NCBI GenBank assembly: GCA_947652115.1
Contig: OX393564.1
Span: forward strand, 599,719-663,718
Origin: Blastomussa wellsi
Taxonomy: Eukaryota; Cnidaria; Anthozoa; Scleractinia; Plerogyridae
Direction of reading: 5' to 3'
Length of the DNA stretch: 64,000 bases
The notes beneath the pieces were generated by a model. That model searched no databases. It was not told the origin of the DNA and saw nothing but the letters and a program-made list of their open reading frames with translations. Of the stretch, positions 47,501 through 58,000 are shown one piece after another. The translations under genes and the position numbers were made by a program. How positions within the stretch are numbered: the stretch's first letter is position 1; each line of letters begins with the position of its first letter.

Positions 47501-50500
47501 TTGCATCCCATGATGGCAATATTTATGTCCATGCGGTTTATGATGAAGGGACAACGTATAGAAGAGTTGGCTGCTGTTCGGTGAGTTTTTCATTGTCTTG
47601 GCAGGAAGCAAGCAGGAGACTTAATACTGCAACAGAGAGTGTAATAAAATGTAAGGGAAACTTGGAGTGAGAGTAAGCCAAACTGTTTCTTAAAGCCACC
47701 AGTGCTGTACCCAGTTGGTAGCAAACCTGCAGTTAAGCCAGTTTGGCCCAGTGAAGCAACCACAAGTCACAAGTATTTCCACTGCTCCTGAATTAAAAAG
47801 TCTTGTGGTATAACCGATCATTTTGATCAAAGCTGTATGTCTGTTGTCTGTCGACAGGGCCACAGTGAACCGATCATGTTTCTGGATTGGTCTGTTGATG
47901 GCTGCTTCCTTCAAAGTTTGTCCACTGATTATGAGCACATTGTTTGTAAGTATATAACAACCACAAAGTAGACCATGTACGTAGAAAGGAACAAGCTGGA
48001 TTTCCAAAGAAAAAGAGCACAGTAGATCAAATATTCATCCTCCATAACATCAGAGAACACGTCAATGAGTGGCAGGGTGACATTATATGCACTTTTTGTC
48101 GATTTTGAAAAAGATTTCAACTCTGCATGTACACCATGAAGAATTGTGGAGGATCATGGAGGCCTATGGTGAAGATCATGTATGACATGTACTGGATGAG
48201 GGAGAGCAAACAAGATGGTTCAAGATCACCACTGGCATTAAATAACATTGTTATTAACAAGGATGTGTAATGTCAGGCTTCCTGTTCCTACTTTCTTTTG
48301 ACTGGACAAATTATGTGAAGCACAAAAATGCAAAGTGATGAGAATGAATACACAAAGAGCAGACAAAGTAATGATTGCAAGAGTAGATGTTAAAGTGCAC
48401 CAAACCCCCAAATTTAATTGCAGCTGGAAGAAATGTTTATACCACGTGAAGTAAATTGGCGCAACTCCTCTATTTTCTTTTGTGGGGTTGAAGTAGAGAA
48501 ATATTTGGCTCAAGTCTGCATCCCCATGGGACCTAGGGTGAGTAGAGCTGTGACGTAGAAAGGAGAATCGTGTGCGACTGCTTCCCGTGTTGTTTACGAT
48601 TTTCAGTATTGTGTACTCTTTTGTCAGTCGCTTGGCATTCTTTATTTCTCTCAGGTCCTCTCAAAACGAATCAATGAACAGTGGTGGAAATTCACTGCAA
48701 TGATCATTCTTCGATTCCGTCTACATCCGCAGTTCAAATATAAATTATTTCATATATTTTGCATCAGCAGTGAATGAGACTGACCAAGTTGTCATTCACC
48801 TTTCTACATCATAGCAAATACTAGCCCCAAACCCCCAATTACTCGGACTTGAACCAAGATGGCGGCAATTTTGGAGCAATTTTTTAAACTTCGGAAAGTT
48901 CTAAAAAATCGTAGATTACTACAAAAATTTACTACAAAAATTGTGAAAAATTATGCAGTGACAGAAACAAAATTGGGGTTAGGTGCACTTTGATGAAGAT
49001 CTGGAACACACGGAGTATTGGCCGGAATACAAAAATAAAACTGTTTAAGACCTTGGCATGACCAGTTCTATTGTATGGATGTGAAGCATGGAAACTAACA
49101 GCTGCCAAGGAGAAGAAACTCTTACTATTTGGTGGCCACAACGCATCCGAAACTACACGATTTCTCAAGTAACAGGCGTAAAGAAGATCAGTAATGAAAT
49201 CCAAAGGAGAAGATGGAACTGGATTGGCCATGTGCTCAGAAAGGAGAGGAATGGTGACTGCCTGGTCACGATGGAGTTGCAACCTGAAGGGAAAAGAGTG
49301 AGACAACCTAAAACCACATGGAGAAAGACAGTGGAAAAGAATCCAGGCAAGAGAGATGGATCAGCTGGGCTGAAGTCAGGGGTGTAGCACAAGACAGGGT
49401 TGGTTGGCGAGAGAAAGTTACAGCCTTATGCCTCATGGCATGGAGAGAACTATAACTAACTATATCACAACCAGTCTGTAAATCATACAGTTTGGCATTA
49501 TTTTTTGGACTCTATACAATAATAAAGATTATTCTTAACAACAAAGAGTGACTGTGTACTAAAGAATTTTTTGAACTAGCACAGATAGAATGAGAAAAGA
49601 ACATGTTTAGATGTTATGCTCCAGTAATTACAAATGTGGACTTCTTTTAAATTACTGCCCTCTGCCATCACAAATTTGATTGCACAATACTTGCATTGCA
49701 ATAAAAAAAATGAAAATGGGCTTAACTCATCATTTTTTCTCAACAGTACTTTTCAATGTAAGCTTTGTTTGCAGGGGAGATTGGTGGATTTCAAAGAGAA
49801 GAATCACAGGATGTCATTCGTGATGTTGACTGGTCCACAAGAAATGTCATGCTGGGATATGATGTAGCAGGTAGTCCCTTTAGCTTTTCTTTAGGTGGGG
49901 GTGACAATCCCTGCTACCAAGGTTGAATATAAAGCTTGAATGAAGGCTGGCCCAGATCCTGCTATCAAGCCAAAATAAAAATTTTCTAACAGTTTGGAAA
50001 TTGTAGGATTTTACTTGATGATGTTTTTTTAGCCTTAGTTGGTTAAAACCTTCATTGTACATTAACTTTTACCTACCTTGTTGTTATCCAGTTATACAAT
50101 CAGATCACAATATTATGCTACTTGAATCCTGGCTTTATTCAGTATAACTCGCCATGTTTTTTTAGGTGCATGGACTTCTCAACCAGATGATGGTAACTTG
50201 GTGAACAGCTCTGACCTGGCATGGTCACGCGAAGTTTTTGCTGTTGGAGATGAGTTAGGATACATTCGCTTGTTTAGATTCCCATGCAGTCAACCCGGGG
50301 TAAGTGATTTTATTAGTACTTTGGAATATCCAGTAAAACCCATGAGTGTGTATTTGATGGAAGGCAATTTGATTAGGATATTTTCTTCTGGCCAAACATA
50401 ATTTTGAACATGTAACTTCTTAATAATTCATCAAGTTAAAGCAAAGGAAACCATGACCATGGTTTGGAAATTATGTGATGTTAATTAGCATAGTAGCAAG

Positions 50501-52182
50501 AGCAATCGCCTCCCACCAACTTTGCCCAGGTTTGATTCTGGCCTGGTGCCATATGTGGGTCGAGTTTGTTGTTGGTTCTCTTTTCGCCCCCAGGGTTTTT
50601 CTCTAGGTTCTACAGTTTTCCTTCCTCCTCGAAAACCAACATTTCTAAATTGCAATTCGACCTGGATAGAGGACCTGCATGAAAACCAGCCGAGGCTGAT
50701 GCAGCTATTTATTATTATTGTTTATTTGTAAGCCAGTTGATTGTGTTGTTTGATCATTCAGGTGAGGGTAGTCCTGAGAAGGACTGTTGTCAGTAGTAGT
50801 GAATGATGTTTGGACAACCTGAGTGGAATTATAATATATCATTATTAAACCTGAGTGGAATTATAATATATCATTATTAAACCTGAGTGGAATTATAATA
50901 AATTATATCATTATTAAACCTGAGTGGAATTATAATATATCATAATTAAACCTGAGTGGAATTATAATATATCATGATTAAACCTGAGTGGAATTATAAT
51001 ATATCATGATTAAACCTGAGTGGAATTATAATATATATCATTAATAAACCTGAGTGGAATTATAATATATCGTTATTAAACCTGAGTGGAATTATAATAT
51101 ATCATTATTAAACCTGAGTGGAATTATAATATATCATTACTAAACCTGAGTGGAATTATAATATATCATTATTAAACCTGAGTGGAATTACAATATATAT
51201 CATTATTAAACCTGAGTGGAATTATAATATATCGTTATTAAACCTGAGTGGAATTATAATATATCATTACTAAACCTGAGTGGAATTATAATATATCATT
51301 ATTAAACCTGAGTGGAATTATAATATATATCATTAATAAACCTGAGTGGAATTATAATATATCATTATTAAACCTGAGTGGAATTATAATATATCATTAT
51401 TAAACCTGAGTGGAATTATAATATATCATTATTAAATCATTTTGTTGCTTTTCTAGGCTCACTACCATCAATGGCGGGGCCACAGCTGTCCAGTCACACG
51501 TATGCTGTTTTTAGCATCAGATACCCACCTTATTACTACTGGCAGTCGTGACATCTGCATTCTTCAGTGGTCAGTGGAAGGAAGGCTTCCTGTAGTTAAC
51601 GAGGAAGAAGAGTATGACATGGAGAATGACATGGCCCGGGCTGCTAGGAATCAAAAGGGCAACCATACCCTTTCAGACAATGAGAGCTACCATTCAGACT
51701 ATAGTGCTGATGATCAAGAGGATGCTGACTATGAATATTCCAAAAATGTTGCTCGACAAAAACAGGCATTATATGCAAGTCGGCAACGTCACTCTAATGA
51801 TAGCCGTTATTCTGATGCAGCAGATTCTTTGCCACATCAAACACCTCATGGTCATCCATCAAGGAAGAGTCGTCATGTAAATCGTCAAGCAGATGATAAC
51901 AGAGATGTGGGAAGAAGCCTAAGGCATAACATCCCAGCTCATGACACCAGGTCACAGCAAGGATCATATGCAGAAAGGTTCAATAAACACAAAGCTGCTA
52001 GCAATGCTAGGTGGAACTCACAAGCATCCAGTTATCCACAGCAAGAGCCTGAAGACATGGGTCACTATTCTGATGAAGAAAGCTCAAGACAGCGTCAAGG
52101 GCATGGTGGTAGAGGTAGGGGAAGGAGCTACCACCCTGCAAGAGGACAGGACAGGGAGTGGGATAGGAGACCAATGAGATAG
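30700..52182 (+). CDS. Doublecortin-HELP-WD40 microtubule-associated protein (EML family, DCX-EMAP type)
   Basis: Twenty coding exons give 1181 residues with every phase consistent: 30700-31536, 33636-33822, 34051-34183, 35183-35332, 36119-36194, 36500-36601, 39583-39681, 39869-40003, 40945-41044, 42420-42460, 43200-43319, 43427-43561, 45682-45813, 46319-46386, 46784-46872, 47483-47580, 47858-47945, 49775-49870, 50166-50299, 51457-52182. A basic, polar N-terminus is followed by two doublecortin domains (about 113-195, [20 protein letters not shown]; and about 225-330, [14 protein letters not shown] at the second), then HELP (about 345-387, ending LQLSWVYGYHGKD). EML-type WD repeats follow to about 980 ([49 protein letters not shown]). 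The tail (980-1181) is acidic then Arg/Gly-rich. EMLs and doublecortins bind microtubules; the same fusion in Drosophila DCX-EMAP works in mechanosensory cilia. The start is the first ATG of the DCX frame. Confidence 0.9.
32251..33033. mobile_element. Palindromic DNA element, 0.78 kb
   Basis: Left end ttaaagtgcctatgaaatga and right end tcatttcataggcactttga are inverted. The arms extend inward (ggcctttaaaaatgaagaagaatgg against ccattcttcttcatttttaaaggcc). It lies in intron 1 of the DCX-EML gene. A related, interrupted copy spans about 37454-38566. Confidence 0.85.
34290..34965. repeat. Degenerate gtggacccct-type repeats split by an insertion
   Basis: Irregular repeats of gtggaccc(c)t and gaacccct occupy about 34290-34360 and 34735-34965 in DCX-EML intron 3. 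Between them, about 34361-34735 is an insert starting cagggtccgaaattgc with gctggtcgccagtgc, which resembles the insert at 40171-40753. Confidence 0.5.
35358..35606 (+). mobile_element. SINE family A, plus copy in DCX-EML intron 4
   Basis: Shares gcctaatggttactgcactg, ggtccaggttcaagcc, ggtgtataaatgggtaccgg and atgggccactag with the copy at 4125-4420, with small deletions. Confidence 0.75.
37790..38226. mobile_element. Near-perfect palindromic MITE, 437 bp
   Basis: Ends tttaaagtgcacctaacccc and ggggttaggtgcactttaaa are inverse. The arms stay matched almost to the centre (ccacgaccgagtcagaaggg against cccttctgactcggtcgtgg). The same termini bound the element at 48390-48993. The termini fit a TTAA or TA target. 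It is inserted in the element at 37454-38566. Confidence 0.9.
38292..38423 (+). mobile_element. Short retroposed insertion with 14-bp target-site duplication
   Basis: The 132-bp insert is flanked by aaagtgtgcgcaat at 38278-38291 and 38424-38437. It ends in an A-rich tail (aaataaaataaaaat), so it was inserted by target-primed reverse transcription. The body contains cgcctcggcggcagaccggg. Its parent element or RNA is unknown to me. Confidence 0.8.
38566..39523 (+). repeat. Polypyrimidine tract, about 0.96 kb (CTCC/CTTCC-rich)
   Basis: Nearly pure C/T on the plus strand (purine complement on the minus), with imperfect tandem blocks such as cctcctttctcttcctccttt. It lies in intron 6 of the DCX-EML gene, 59 bp before the acceptor of exon 7. 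The long open frames on both strands result from the absence of stop codons in C/T-only sequence. Confidence 0.95.
40171..40753. mobile_element. Possible hAT-like non-autonomous element
   Basis: Bounded by cagggctccaa and ttggagcactg, short CAG-type inverted termini of hAT style. Inner sequences (gtcgcc … ggcgac) are also partly inverted. It lies in DCX-EML intron 8. Confidence 0.45.
41243..41360. mobile_element. Palindromic MITE-like element, copy 2
   Basis: Matches 4534-4680 (ttgttgacaatttgttgaat, aataattatcttgctcattc, ctgattttagccaactcg), with a diverged right arm (caggataactgttaa). Confidence 0.6.
42565..42725. repeat. Short tandem repeat of about 24 bp (gactggatggcttactgtct type)
   Basis: Four to five imperfect units of (gact)ggatggcttactgtctgtct, grading into tctg and catc microsatellite. 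It lies in DCX-EML intron 10. Confidence 0.7.
42880..43085. mobile_element. ggggggtact-family element, copy 1
   Basis: Contains ggggcggggggtactcaatt, tttttgacccctcagtcctgaacagggta and tcaagacttttaagcaca. All are shared with the longer copy at 46989-47372. Confidence 0.55.
43809..45514. mobile_element. Long palindromic element with SINE inserted in its right arm
   Basis: The left end (gcaattctacttttttacaa, then aaaaatcaagttgtaatgcc) is mirrored at the right end (ttgatttttctgctattt, then aaaaaagtagaattgc). Inner blocks also mirror: cactgctaagaagcggtgtc near 44055 against gacactgcttcttagcagtg near 44960. A central tail-like segment (cgaagggctaacactcgaaacgtcagc, 44562-44588) resembles Penelope-like element ends. 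The SINE at 45050-45349 splits the right arm. It lies in DCX-EML intron 12. Confidence 0.75.
45050..45349 (-). mobile_element. SINE family A, minus copy, near full length
   Basis: The reverse complement matches the 4125-4420 element from gggaggcgcagtggcctaat to the ggtaagtct/agacttacc tail. It is inserted in the palindromic element 43809-45514. Confidence 0.85.
46450..46632 (+). mobile_element. SINE family B, second copy
   Basis: Shares gcagtgtggct, a tRNA-like B box (ggtttaaaccc), gttgttcctgttagcccctg-like and ggtctgccacctgc blocks and a ttgtcatgtttatttac tail with 8281-8410. It lies in DCX-EML intron 14. Confidence 0.55.
46989..47372. mobile_element. ggggggtact-family element, copy 2
   Basis: Starts gggggggtagtactccc and ends gtcaagtacccccc… with a poly-C run, so the ends are inverted. 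It has repeated internal gacagggta/aacagggta motifs. It is related to 42880-43085 and, by termini only, to 60453-60720. Confidence 0.6.
47985..49530 (+). pseudogene. Non-LTR retrotransposon remnant (RTE-like), split by a MITE
   Basis: 48000-48290 reads, with stops and shifts, as a reverse transcriptase ([20 protein letters not shown]). After the MITE at 48390-48993 the C-terminal part resumes ([13 protein letters not shown], then [19 protein letters not shown] and [13 protein letters not shown]), typical of RTE-like or related LINE C-termini. It is inactive. It lies in DCX-EML intron 17. Confidence 0.7.
48390..48993. mobile_element. TIR element sharing ends with 37790-38226, inside a LINE remnant
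   Basis: Ends ttaaagtgcaccaaaccccc and ttggggttaggtgcacttt are inverse and match the 437-bp MITE. The interior (atgatcattcttcgattccg) is partly shared with sequence around 28165-28195. Confidence 0.7.
50490..50715 (+). mobile_element. SINE family C, plus copy
   Basis: tRNA-like B box (aggtttgattctgg), gttgttggttctc, tttttctctaggttctac and a tail ending gcagctatttattatt. The reverse-strand relative is at 9000-9185. Confidence 0.6.
50815..51436. repeat. AT-rich minisatellite, 19 copies of a 31-35 bp unit
   Basis: The unit is acctgagtggaattataatatatcattatta with length and base variants. Variants such as cgttatta, cattacta and an extra atat recur in the same order, indicating multi-unit duplications. 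It fills the last DCX-EML intron up to 21 bp before the acceptor of the final exon. Confidence 0.95.
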
Positions 52183-52605
52183 CAAATAAAGATGTTGAAG
52201 ACTGAACAACTGACATAGACAGTGAAATAATATTCCTGTTAGTCTCTGGTTGTCAATTTGACTGGTCAGTTTCATAAGTCAAAATCATTCAGTTTCAATA
52301 CTTTTGCAGGGTTCTCCAGAAGCTCTGGTGACCGGTAAAAATCGCCATCTACTCGACCCTGGTACACTGGTCACACTGTACACTGGGCAAAAATATATAT
52401 AATCAGCCAGGAAAGTGATTTTCGTCGGCTAATTGAAACTTTTCTCAGTCTACTTTAAATTTTCAGGAGATTCCTGTTTTGTTGTCAAAAAAAACTATAG
52501 ATAACACACAAAGCTGTGGGAAAAAGTAAGTTTAATGGTAGTCTGCATTCAAGCCTAAGTTGCTCACTATGCCAGCACCTATCTCCGGTTTTCTACCCCC
52601 ACCCC

Positions 52606-52818
52606 CCTACTCCCCCCTGGATGGGATGCTAGTCCATTGCAGGGTTACCCCCAGTATTAAATTCGCTGGTACTCATTTATACACCTGGTTGGAGAGAGGC
52701 ACTGTGATGGTAAAGTGTCTCACCCAAGAACACAACACAGTGTCTCCAGCCAGGGCTAAAACCCAGACCTCTTGATCCGGAGGCGAGCGCACTGATCTTG
52801 AGGCCACTGCACCTCCCA
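52606..52818 (-). mobile_element. SINE family A, minus copy, truncated at its 3' end
   Basis: The reverse complement shares gggaggtgcagtggcctcaa, ttcttgggtgagacacttta and the aacccagcgaa-type core with the 4125 copy. Confidence 0.75.
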
Positions 52819-52988
52819 TAAGCTTGATAAACTGATAAATGGAGAAATGGTAAACTTAATAAAACAAAACCAGGTTTAGGGTTTGGGTTATATCACTTCG
52901 TATTTTCTCAGTCTGTAGTGGTAATTTGCATCAGTGAAAGGTTGATACAGGGTTTCTTTGCTGATACAGGTTTTCAGTAAACTTTGAA

Positions 52989-53274
52989 CAGGGTTGCCAC
53001 TCATCAGAAACTAAAAAGTTCCCTTACTTTTCACTTATCTTTGAACAATTTTCCCTGACCTACGATACAGTAAATTGCAATAAAGAAACAACAGGCCAAT
53101 ACTACTATTTCTGCACACGCCACTTTGACAGTAACAAATTAATTGGTCTACACCGTGTTTTTCTGAAAGGAAATAAAATTCTCTGACAACATTTTCCCTG
53201 ACCTTTTTCATAATTCCCTGGCTTTTCTCTGAACTTGAAAAATTTCTGCATTTCCCTGACCAGTGGCAACGCTG
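52989..53274. mobile_element. hAT-like MITE, 286 bp
   Basis: Inverted termini cagggttgccact and agtggcaacgctg, CAG-type ends of hAT elements. Both flanks carry ttgaa, possibly part of an 8-bp target duplication. The inside is partly palindromic (ttccctgacct repeated). Confidence 0.6.
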
Positions 53275-55027
53275 TTGAAGAAGGCAGCTGATTTGAGTAG
53301 AGAAAGAACCTTGAAAGGATCCTTAAATTTCTTCAATTTTGGGGTAAAAAGGTGTCATCTTCTCTAAGCGCAGTAGAATGAAGTTACCAACGGTTTCTGT
53401 TGGTCATCAGTATTGAAACCACTGTGATAGTTTTTTTGAGTTTGCTGACAAAGATAATATTTTTGTGGATAACAGTTTTACTTATAAATTATGTTAATTT
53501 GAAGTTACTTTAATATTTTAATGTTAGTAAACTCTCTCTACGTTATGAAATTTAACATTAATGTAAAGATATTTGTAGCAGCAGTTTTCTATTACTTTAT
53601 TTAAAAGCATAATTTTCTCTGTTTGGTATATTTATATTTACATTTTTATATATATATGTAATATATATTTTATGAAACTGTCCATAGGCAATGTCCTTTG
53701 TTCACAGAGGAACTTTATTCAGTTTACATGGTTATCCATACACCACAAAGTTGACTATGAAAAGTTGTTATTGAATCCAGGCCAATTTGTAAATCTGCTA
53801 TTACATGTGTGTTTAAATTTAAATTTTAGCAACACGCAATAATGACAGTATTTACTGTATGGTTGAATAATTTTTTTTAATGATTTATGCAATTGGTAAG
53901 ACATTGTCTGTTTTTCTTGGCCACCTTTTCCGTTAGCTGCTAGATAAATTAATACACGTGAATGCATTCGTTCAGTTCTGAAAAGCTTGCTTTTCAAGTT
54001 AGCTGTAGTTTGGTTTTGAACAATATTTATTAGGTTACTTTTATAAGTACAGCTAAAACATGATGGGTTAGGATTTGCATAAGATTATTATCAAAAAGTA
54101 CATAGAATATAATTATTATTAATTTATAGATTTAAGTGTCAATTATTAATAGAATATTAATTATGTAATTTTTTAATTTTTTTCTAATGTTGTAATAGAC
54201 AATTACAAAATATTGATTTGCAGCTATAATTAGACCATTTGCATTTTATTCCTTAATAAAGCCAGGATACAAAAGACAGCAAGTTCTAAATGTTTGTGAC
54301 TAAGGCACCTATCAATGTCTAGAAAGAAATCAATTAACTGCATACCACAACACTCACTGGCAAAAGTTGCATTAATGATCACATATCTATGAGAGCAGTA
54401 AAACAGTAATTTTTTAATTGGGTAAATTTAAAATACTTTTTCCCAAATAATTACTGGGGGTGGCTGAAGCCCACCCATGGACAGTTTAATGTTTGGAGAT
54501 TCTTTATGCCTTCTTTTTGTCTCGACTTCCAGCTCCCTCGTCGGCCAGTTTTGCGAGTGATGTTCAGTCCACCTCAATCAAGGATGTCAAAAATCCCGAC
54601 CCTCGGGCATACACCAGTCAAAAAATTCTAATTTCCCCTGACACAGGCGAAGTTTTGTTGTCAATAGTCCGTATATGCCCGCACTCCCCCCGTTGGGGCA
54701 AGACATTAATAAAGTCTCCATTGGTGTGAAAATCTTCATGTATATTTATTAACTTGCAGTTTCCTTCTCTCAATCTTCAGATTTCAATCCCAAAAGAAAT
54801 AACTGAATTTACAAAATAAAGGTGATAGTGATACTGTAATGCCTCTTTAGCCTGTAATGTGATGCACAACAAAGAAGACCTTTCACTTAACCAGAATGAA
54901 ACTCAGTTTTAAACAACAAATATTCCTTGAACTGATCCCACATTCAACTTCACAAGCCCTCACAACACTATTGACCTGGACTTGATTCATGGTAACAAAC
55001 CTTTTACCAGTAGATCCAAAAGTGATC

Positions 55028-58000
55028 TTAATATGGTCCATTATATTTAACTTGTTGCATTAGTGCTACAGAACCATTTGCCAAGGTATACACATTAACA
55101 ACCCGCTGATTATTAGACCACAGTCGAAACTGAATTGCTGAGAAGATGGCAATTGTAGACAAGAAGAATGCAAGGACTGCTTGCCATGGACGTGTCCCAG
55201 CACGCTGCTCCCGAAGAAACTGCATCAGCTTATTCCAGGAGTCTTCTTGCTCTGAGCACCGTTGACGACTGACTTGACGAACCAAACGATTCCATAGATA
55301 ATCCACATCAACATTGCCCAGGGAGACGATTGGCAGCACTAAAAAGAAGACCAAGAGAAATGAGTGCTCGTACTGAAAAAAGGCCAGTGGTGTAGTTTCC
55401 ACAATCCATATATGCAGCTCAAGCAGAAGGCACACTGTGCATAAAATGAGGTTCATGGCAATCCATCCAGATGCAAATTCACGAAATATATGATAGGCAT
55501 CAAATGCTTCCGCCAAACGAGCTCTGCACAAATCAATGTCTTCAATGTTTTGGTGCAGAAACTTTGTGACCAGCCGGATCTCTGATTCATAGCTGCAGCG
55601 TAAAAGGTACACTAAGTAACAAAATCCACCAAAGTTAATGTAGCCCTCTATCACGACAAAAAAGTGAAGAGGAACAAGCGTGTTTAGTCCAGAAATTGTG
55701 GTATTGGCAGCAATGGGTGAGACCAGTACTGGGTCAAAATATGGTGCGGCTATCTTGACACACTGCGTACACATTATAACAATGCTTCCCAGGAAGAGGG
55801 CATAACCAGCAAACTGTTTCTCCTTCATGTTGACAAATCGCATCCTGTGGACAAGAAATTCCACTGCCAAGGCATTTGACCAACTCCCCATAAACACTGT
55901 TGGCCACATGGTATGGATCACAGAAGTGAGGCATGCAAATGGACCAATGTACAGCAAGAGTTTCATGCCAATCCAGCTAAGTACATGGACTATGTCACAG
56001 TCTGCATTATGGTAGCGAGTTATTAACAATACAATGTTTGCTAATGTGATACCAGTGATGAGAAGAAGCCACATTAGTGACAGAAAGCCACTTCCGCAGT
56101 GATTGAAAAATGACGAGCCAATGTTGCTATCAGTGACGATAGTCAGCACACCCCTGTGATCCCATGTCAGGCTCTCACACACTTTGCACTGATTCTCGGT
56201 GTAGTGGTGGAATGCATTGCGGTTCTTTGACTGGCCACATCTGCCGCATAGTTTGAGGTGAACAAGACGACCTGAAACCAGAACATAACAGCTGTTTGAA
56301 TATTTGACTCTGACAACATATGTAAAAGTTATTTATTCTTATGCTTTGCTGATAACAGAAATTGCAATACTGCTCTTGCTTCAGAAGTATGAGGTTTAGG
56401 GTTAAAAAAATTGTCAGTTGAGAGGAGTTCAGAACCACCTTAAATTTTCAAAGTAGCAGTTGGGGTGGGCTGGAAAATGCTGAAAACCATTATCAGCCAC
56501 TTTAAAAGGACAGTTTCATGGTTCAGTGCATGTGCAAGCCCACTCAACTCTATTGTTGATGAACCAAACAGTTTTGAGTTGTGAACTCATGCCAGAGTCC
56601 TTTGGGCCAACAATAAATTTGATGTTCAACAGTTAGTTTCACCTTTTTCCTTGAAAATCTGCTGACATTTCCAAAAAAATGTTTGCATGACTCTTCAGGA
56701 CATAATGCACAAACTTTTTTGAACAAAGTTTTCTGGGATTTCTGCAATACTAAGTGAACAAGGTACTTAAGGTGGCTCATCTCAGTTTTTCAGAACCACA
56801 CCAACCCAGCTTTAAAAGGCTACAGCTTCTCACATCAACTAGAGATTGGATAAGGTTTCCAAAAATGTTGATTTCAATGGCATCAGTGTTACCATAGCAA
56901 CGAAATGATGACATCATGGTTTCTGAAAATCAGCATTTTTCTCGAAATCCAGACCTAAACTTTTAAAACGAATTAACGTCCCTTCTAGTATACATGTAGC
57001 ATAAGGCTACAGTGATGCATCACATGCAGTTGTGTTGCAGCTCTCGTAAGCTTGCAATTATACTGGTAGCATTTGTTGTTTTAGGGTCTAGGGGCATCAT
57101 TCCTGTTGCTTGTTTTGTCATTTCAAGCATGGCAAGTCAAGCATGACAAACTTGCTGATTAAAAAGCACACAAATATGTAGAATATAGACAAAAGATAAA
57201 CTTTTGAAACAAACCTGCTGTCAACAAGTAATCAGATAACGAAACTTTCTGCAGCGAATGCAAAAGTACCCTATATTTTTATGAATATTTTGCAATCTTA
57301 AAAAGGTTCAATGCCTTTAAATTTTCAGGGATGACACATAACATGCTAGACTTTCGATCTAGAGATTAAACTCTTTAAAATAAAGTATATCAACTAGTTT
57401 TTACATAGATGTTCCAATATCAAAGACGCGCCTTCTATGAGAAAAATGTGAATATTAACGGCATTACTTTTGAGTTTGCAGAGAGAAATCTAGTGAAGCA
57501 AACTGGATGAAACCTTTCAGGAACGTTGTTCTATGCCAAAGGTATAAAACATGGAAAGGACATTGTTACAATCTACAGGAAGTCGCTGGAATCACGAACT
57601 AACAGATACTGAGGCGAACTTGTTAAATTTTGACAGCAAAATATTCAACTAGTTTTTTTTTTCAAAAACACTCATAGAATTTTTTCAAACTTTGCAGTGT
57701 TGAAGATCTACATGTATACTAGAAGGGACATTGATTCGTTTTAAAAGTTTAGGTCTGGATTTCGAGAAAAATGTTGATTTTCAGAAACCATGATGTTATC
57801 ATTTTGTTGCTATGGTAACACCAATGCCATTGAAATCAACATTTTTGGAAACCTTATTCAAAGTCTAGTTGATGTGTGAAAAATCTTGCCCGACCGACGC
57901 ACGACAGTGAAGCTGTAGCCTTTTAAAGCTGGATTGGTGTGGTTCTGAAAAACTGAGATGAGCCACCGTAAAGCATCAGAGTAAGAACAAACAAAAGAAA

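Larger units (their letters stand above)
52183..55027. other. Intergenic region between the converging DCX-EML and membrane-protein genes
   Basis: Holds the 3' flank of the DCX-EML gene, SINE A (52606-52818), a hAT-like MITE (52989-53274) and AT-rich sequence to about 54470. The ORF at 54493-54729 has no recognisable domain. A tttatt at 54745-54750 could be the poly(A) signal (aataaa) of the minus-strand gene. Confidence 0.5.

Noticed and set aside
54493..54729. 78-codon ORF between converging genes
   Set aside because: No domain, no neighbouring exon in phase; possibly a repeat fragment.
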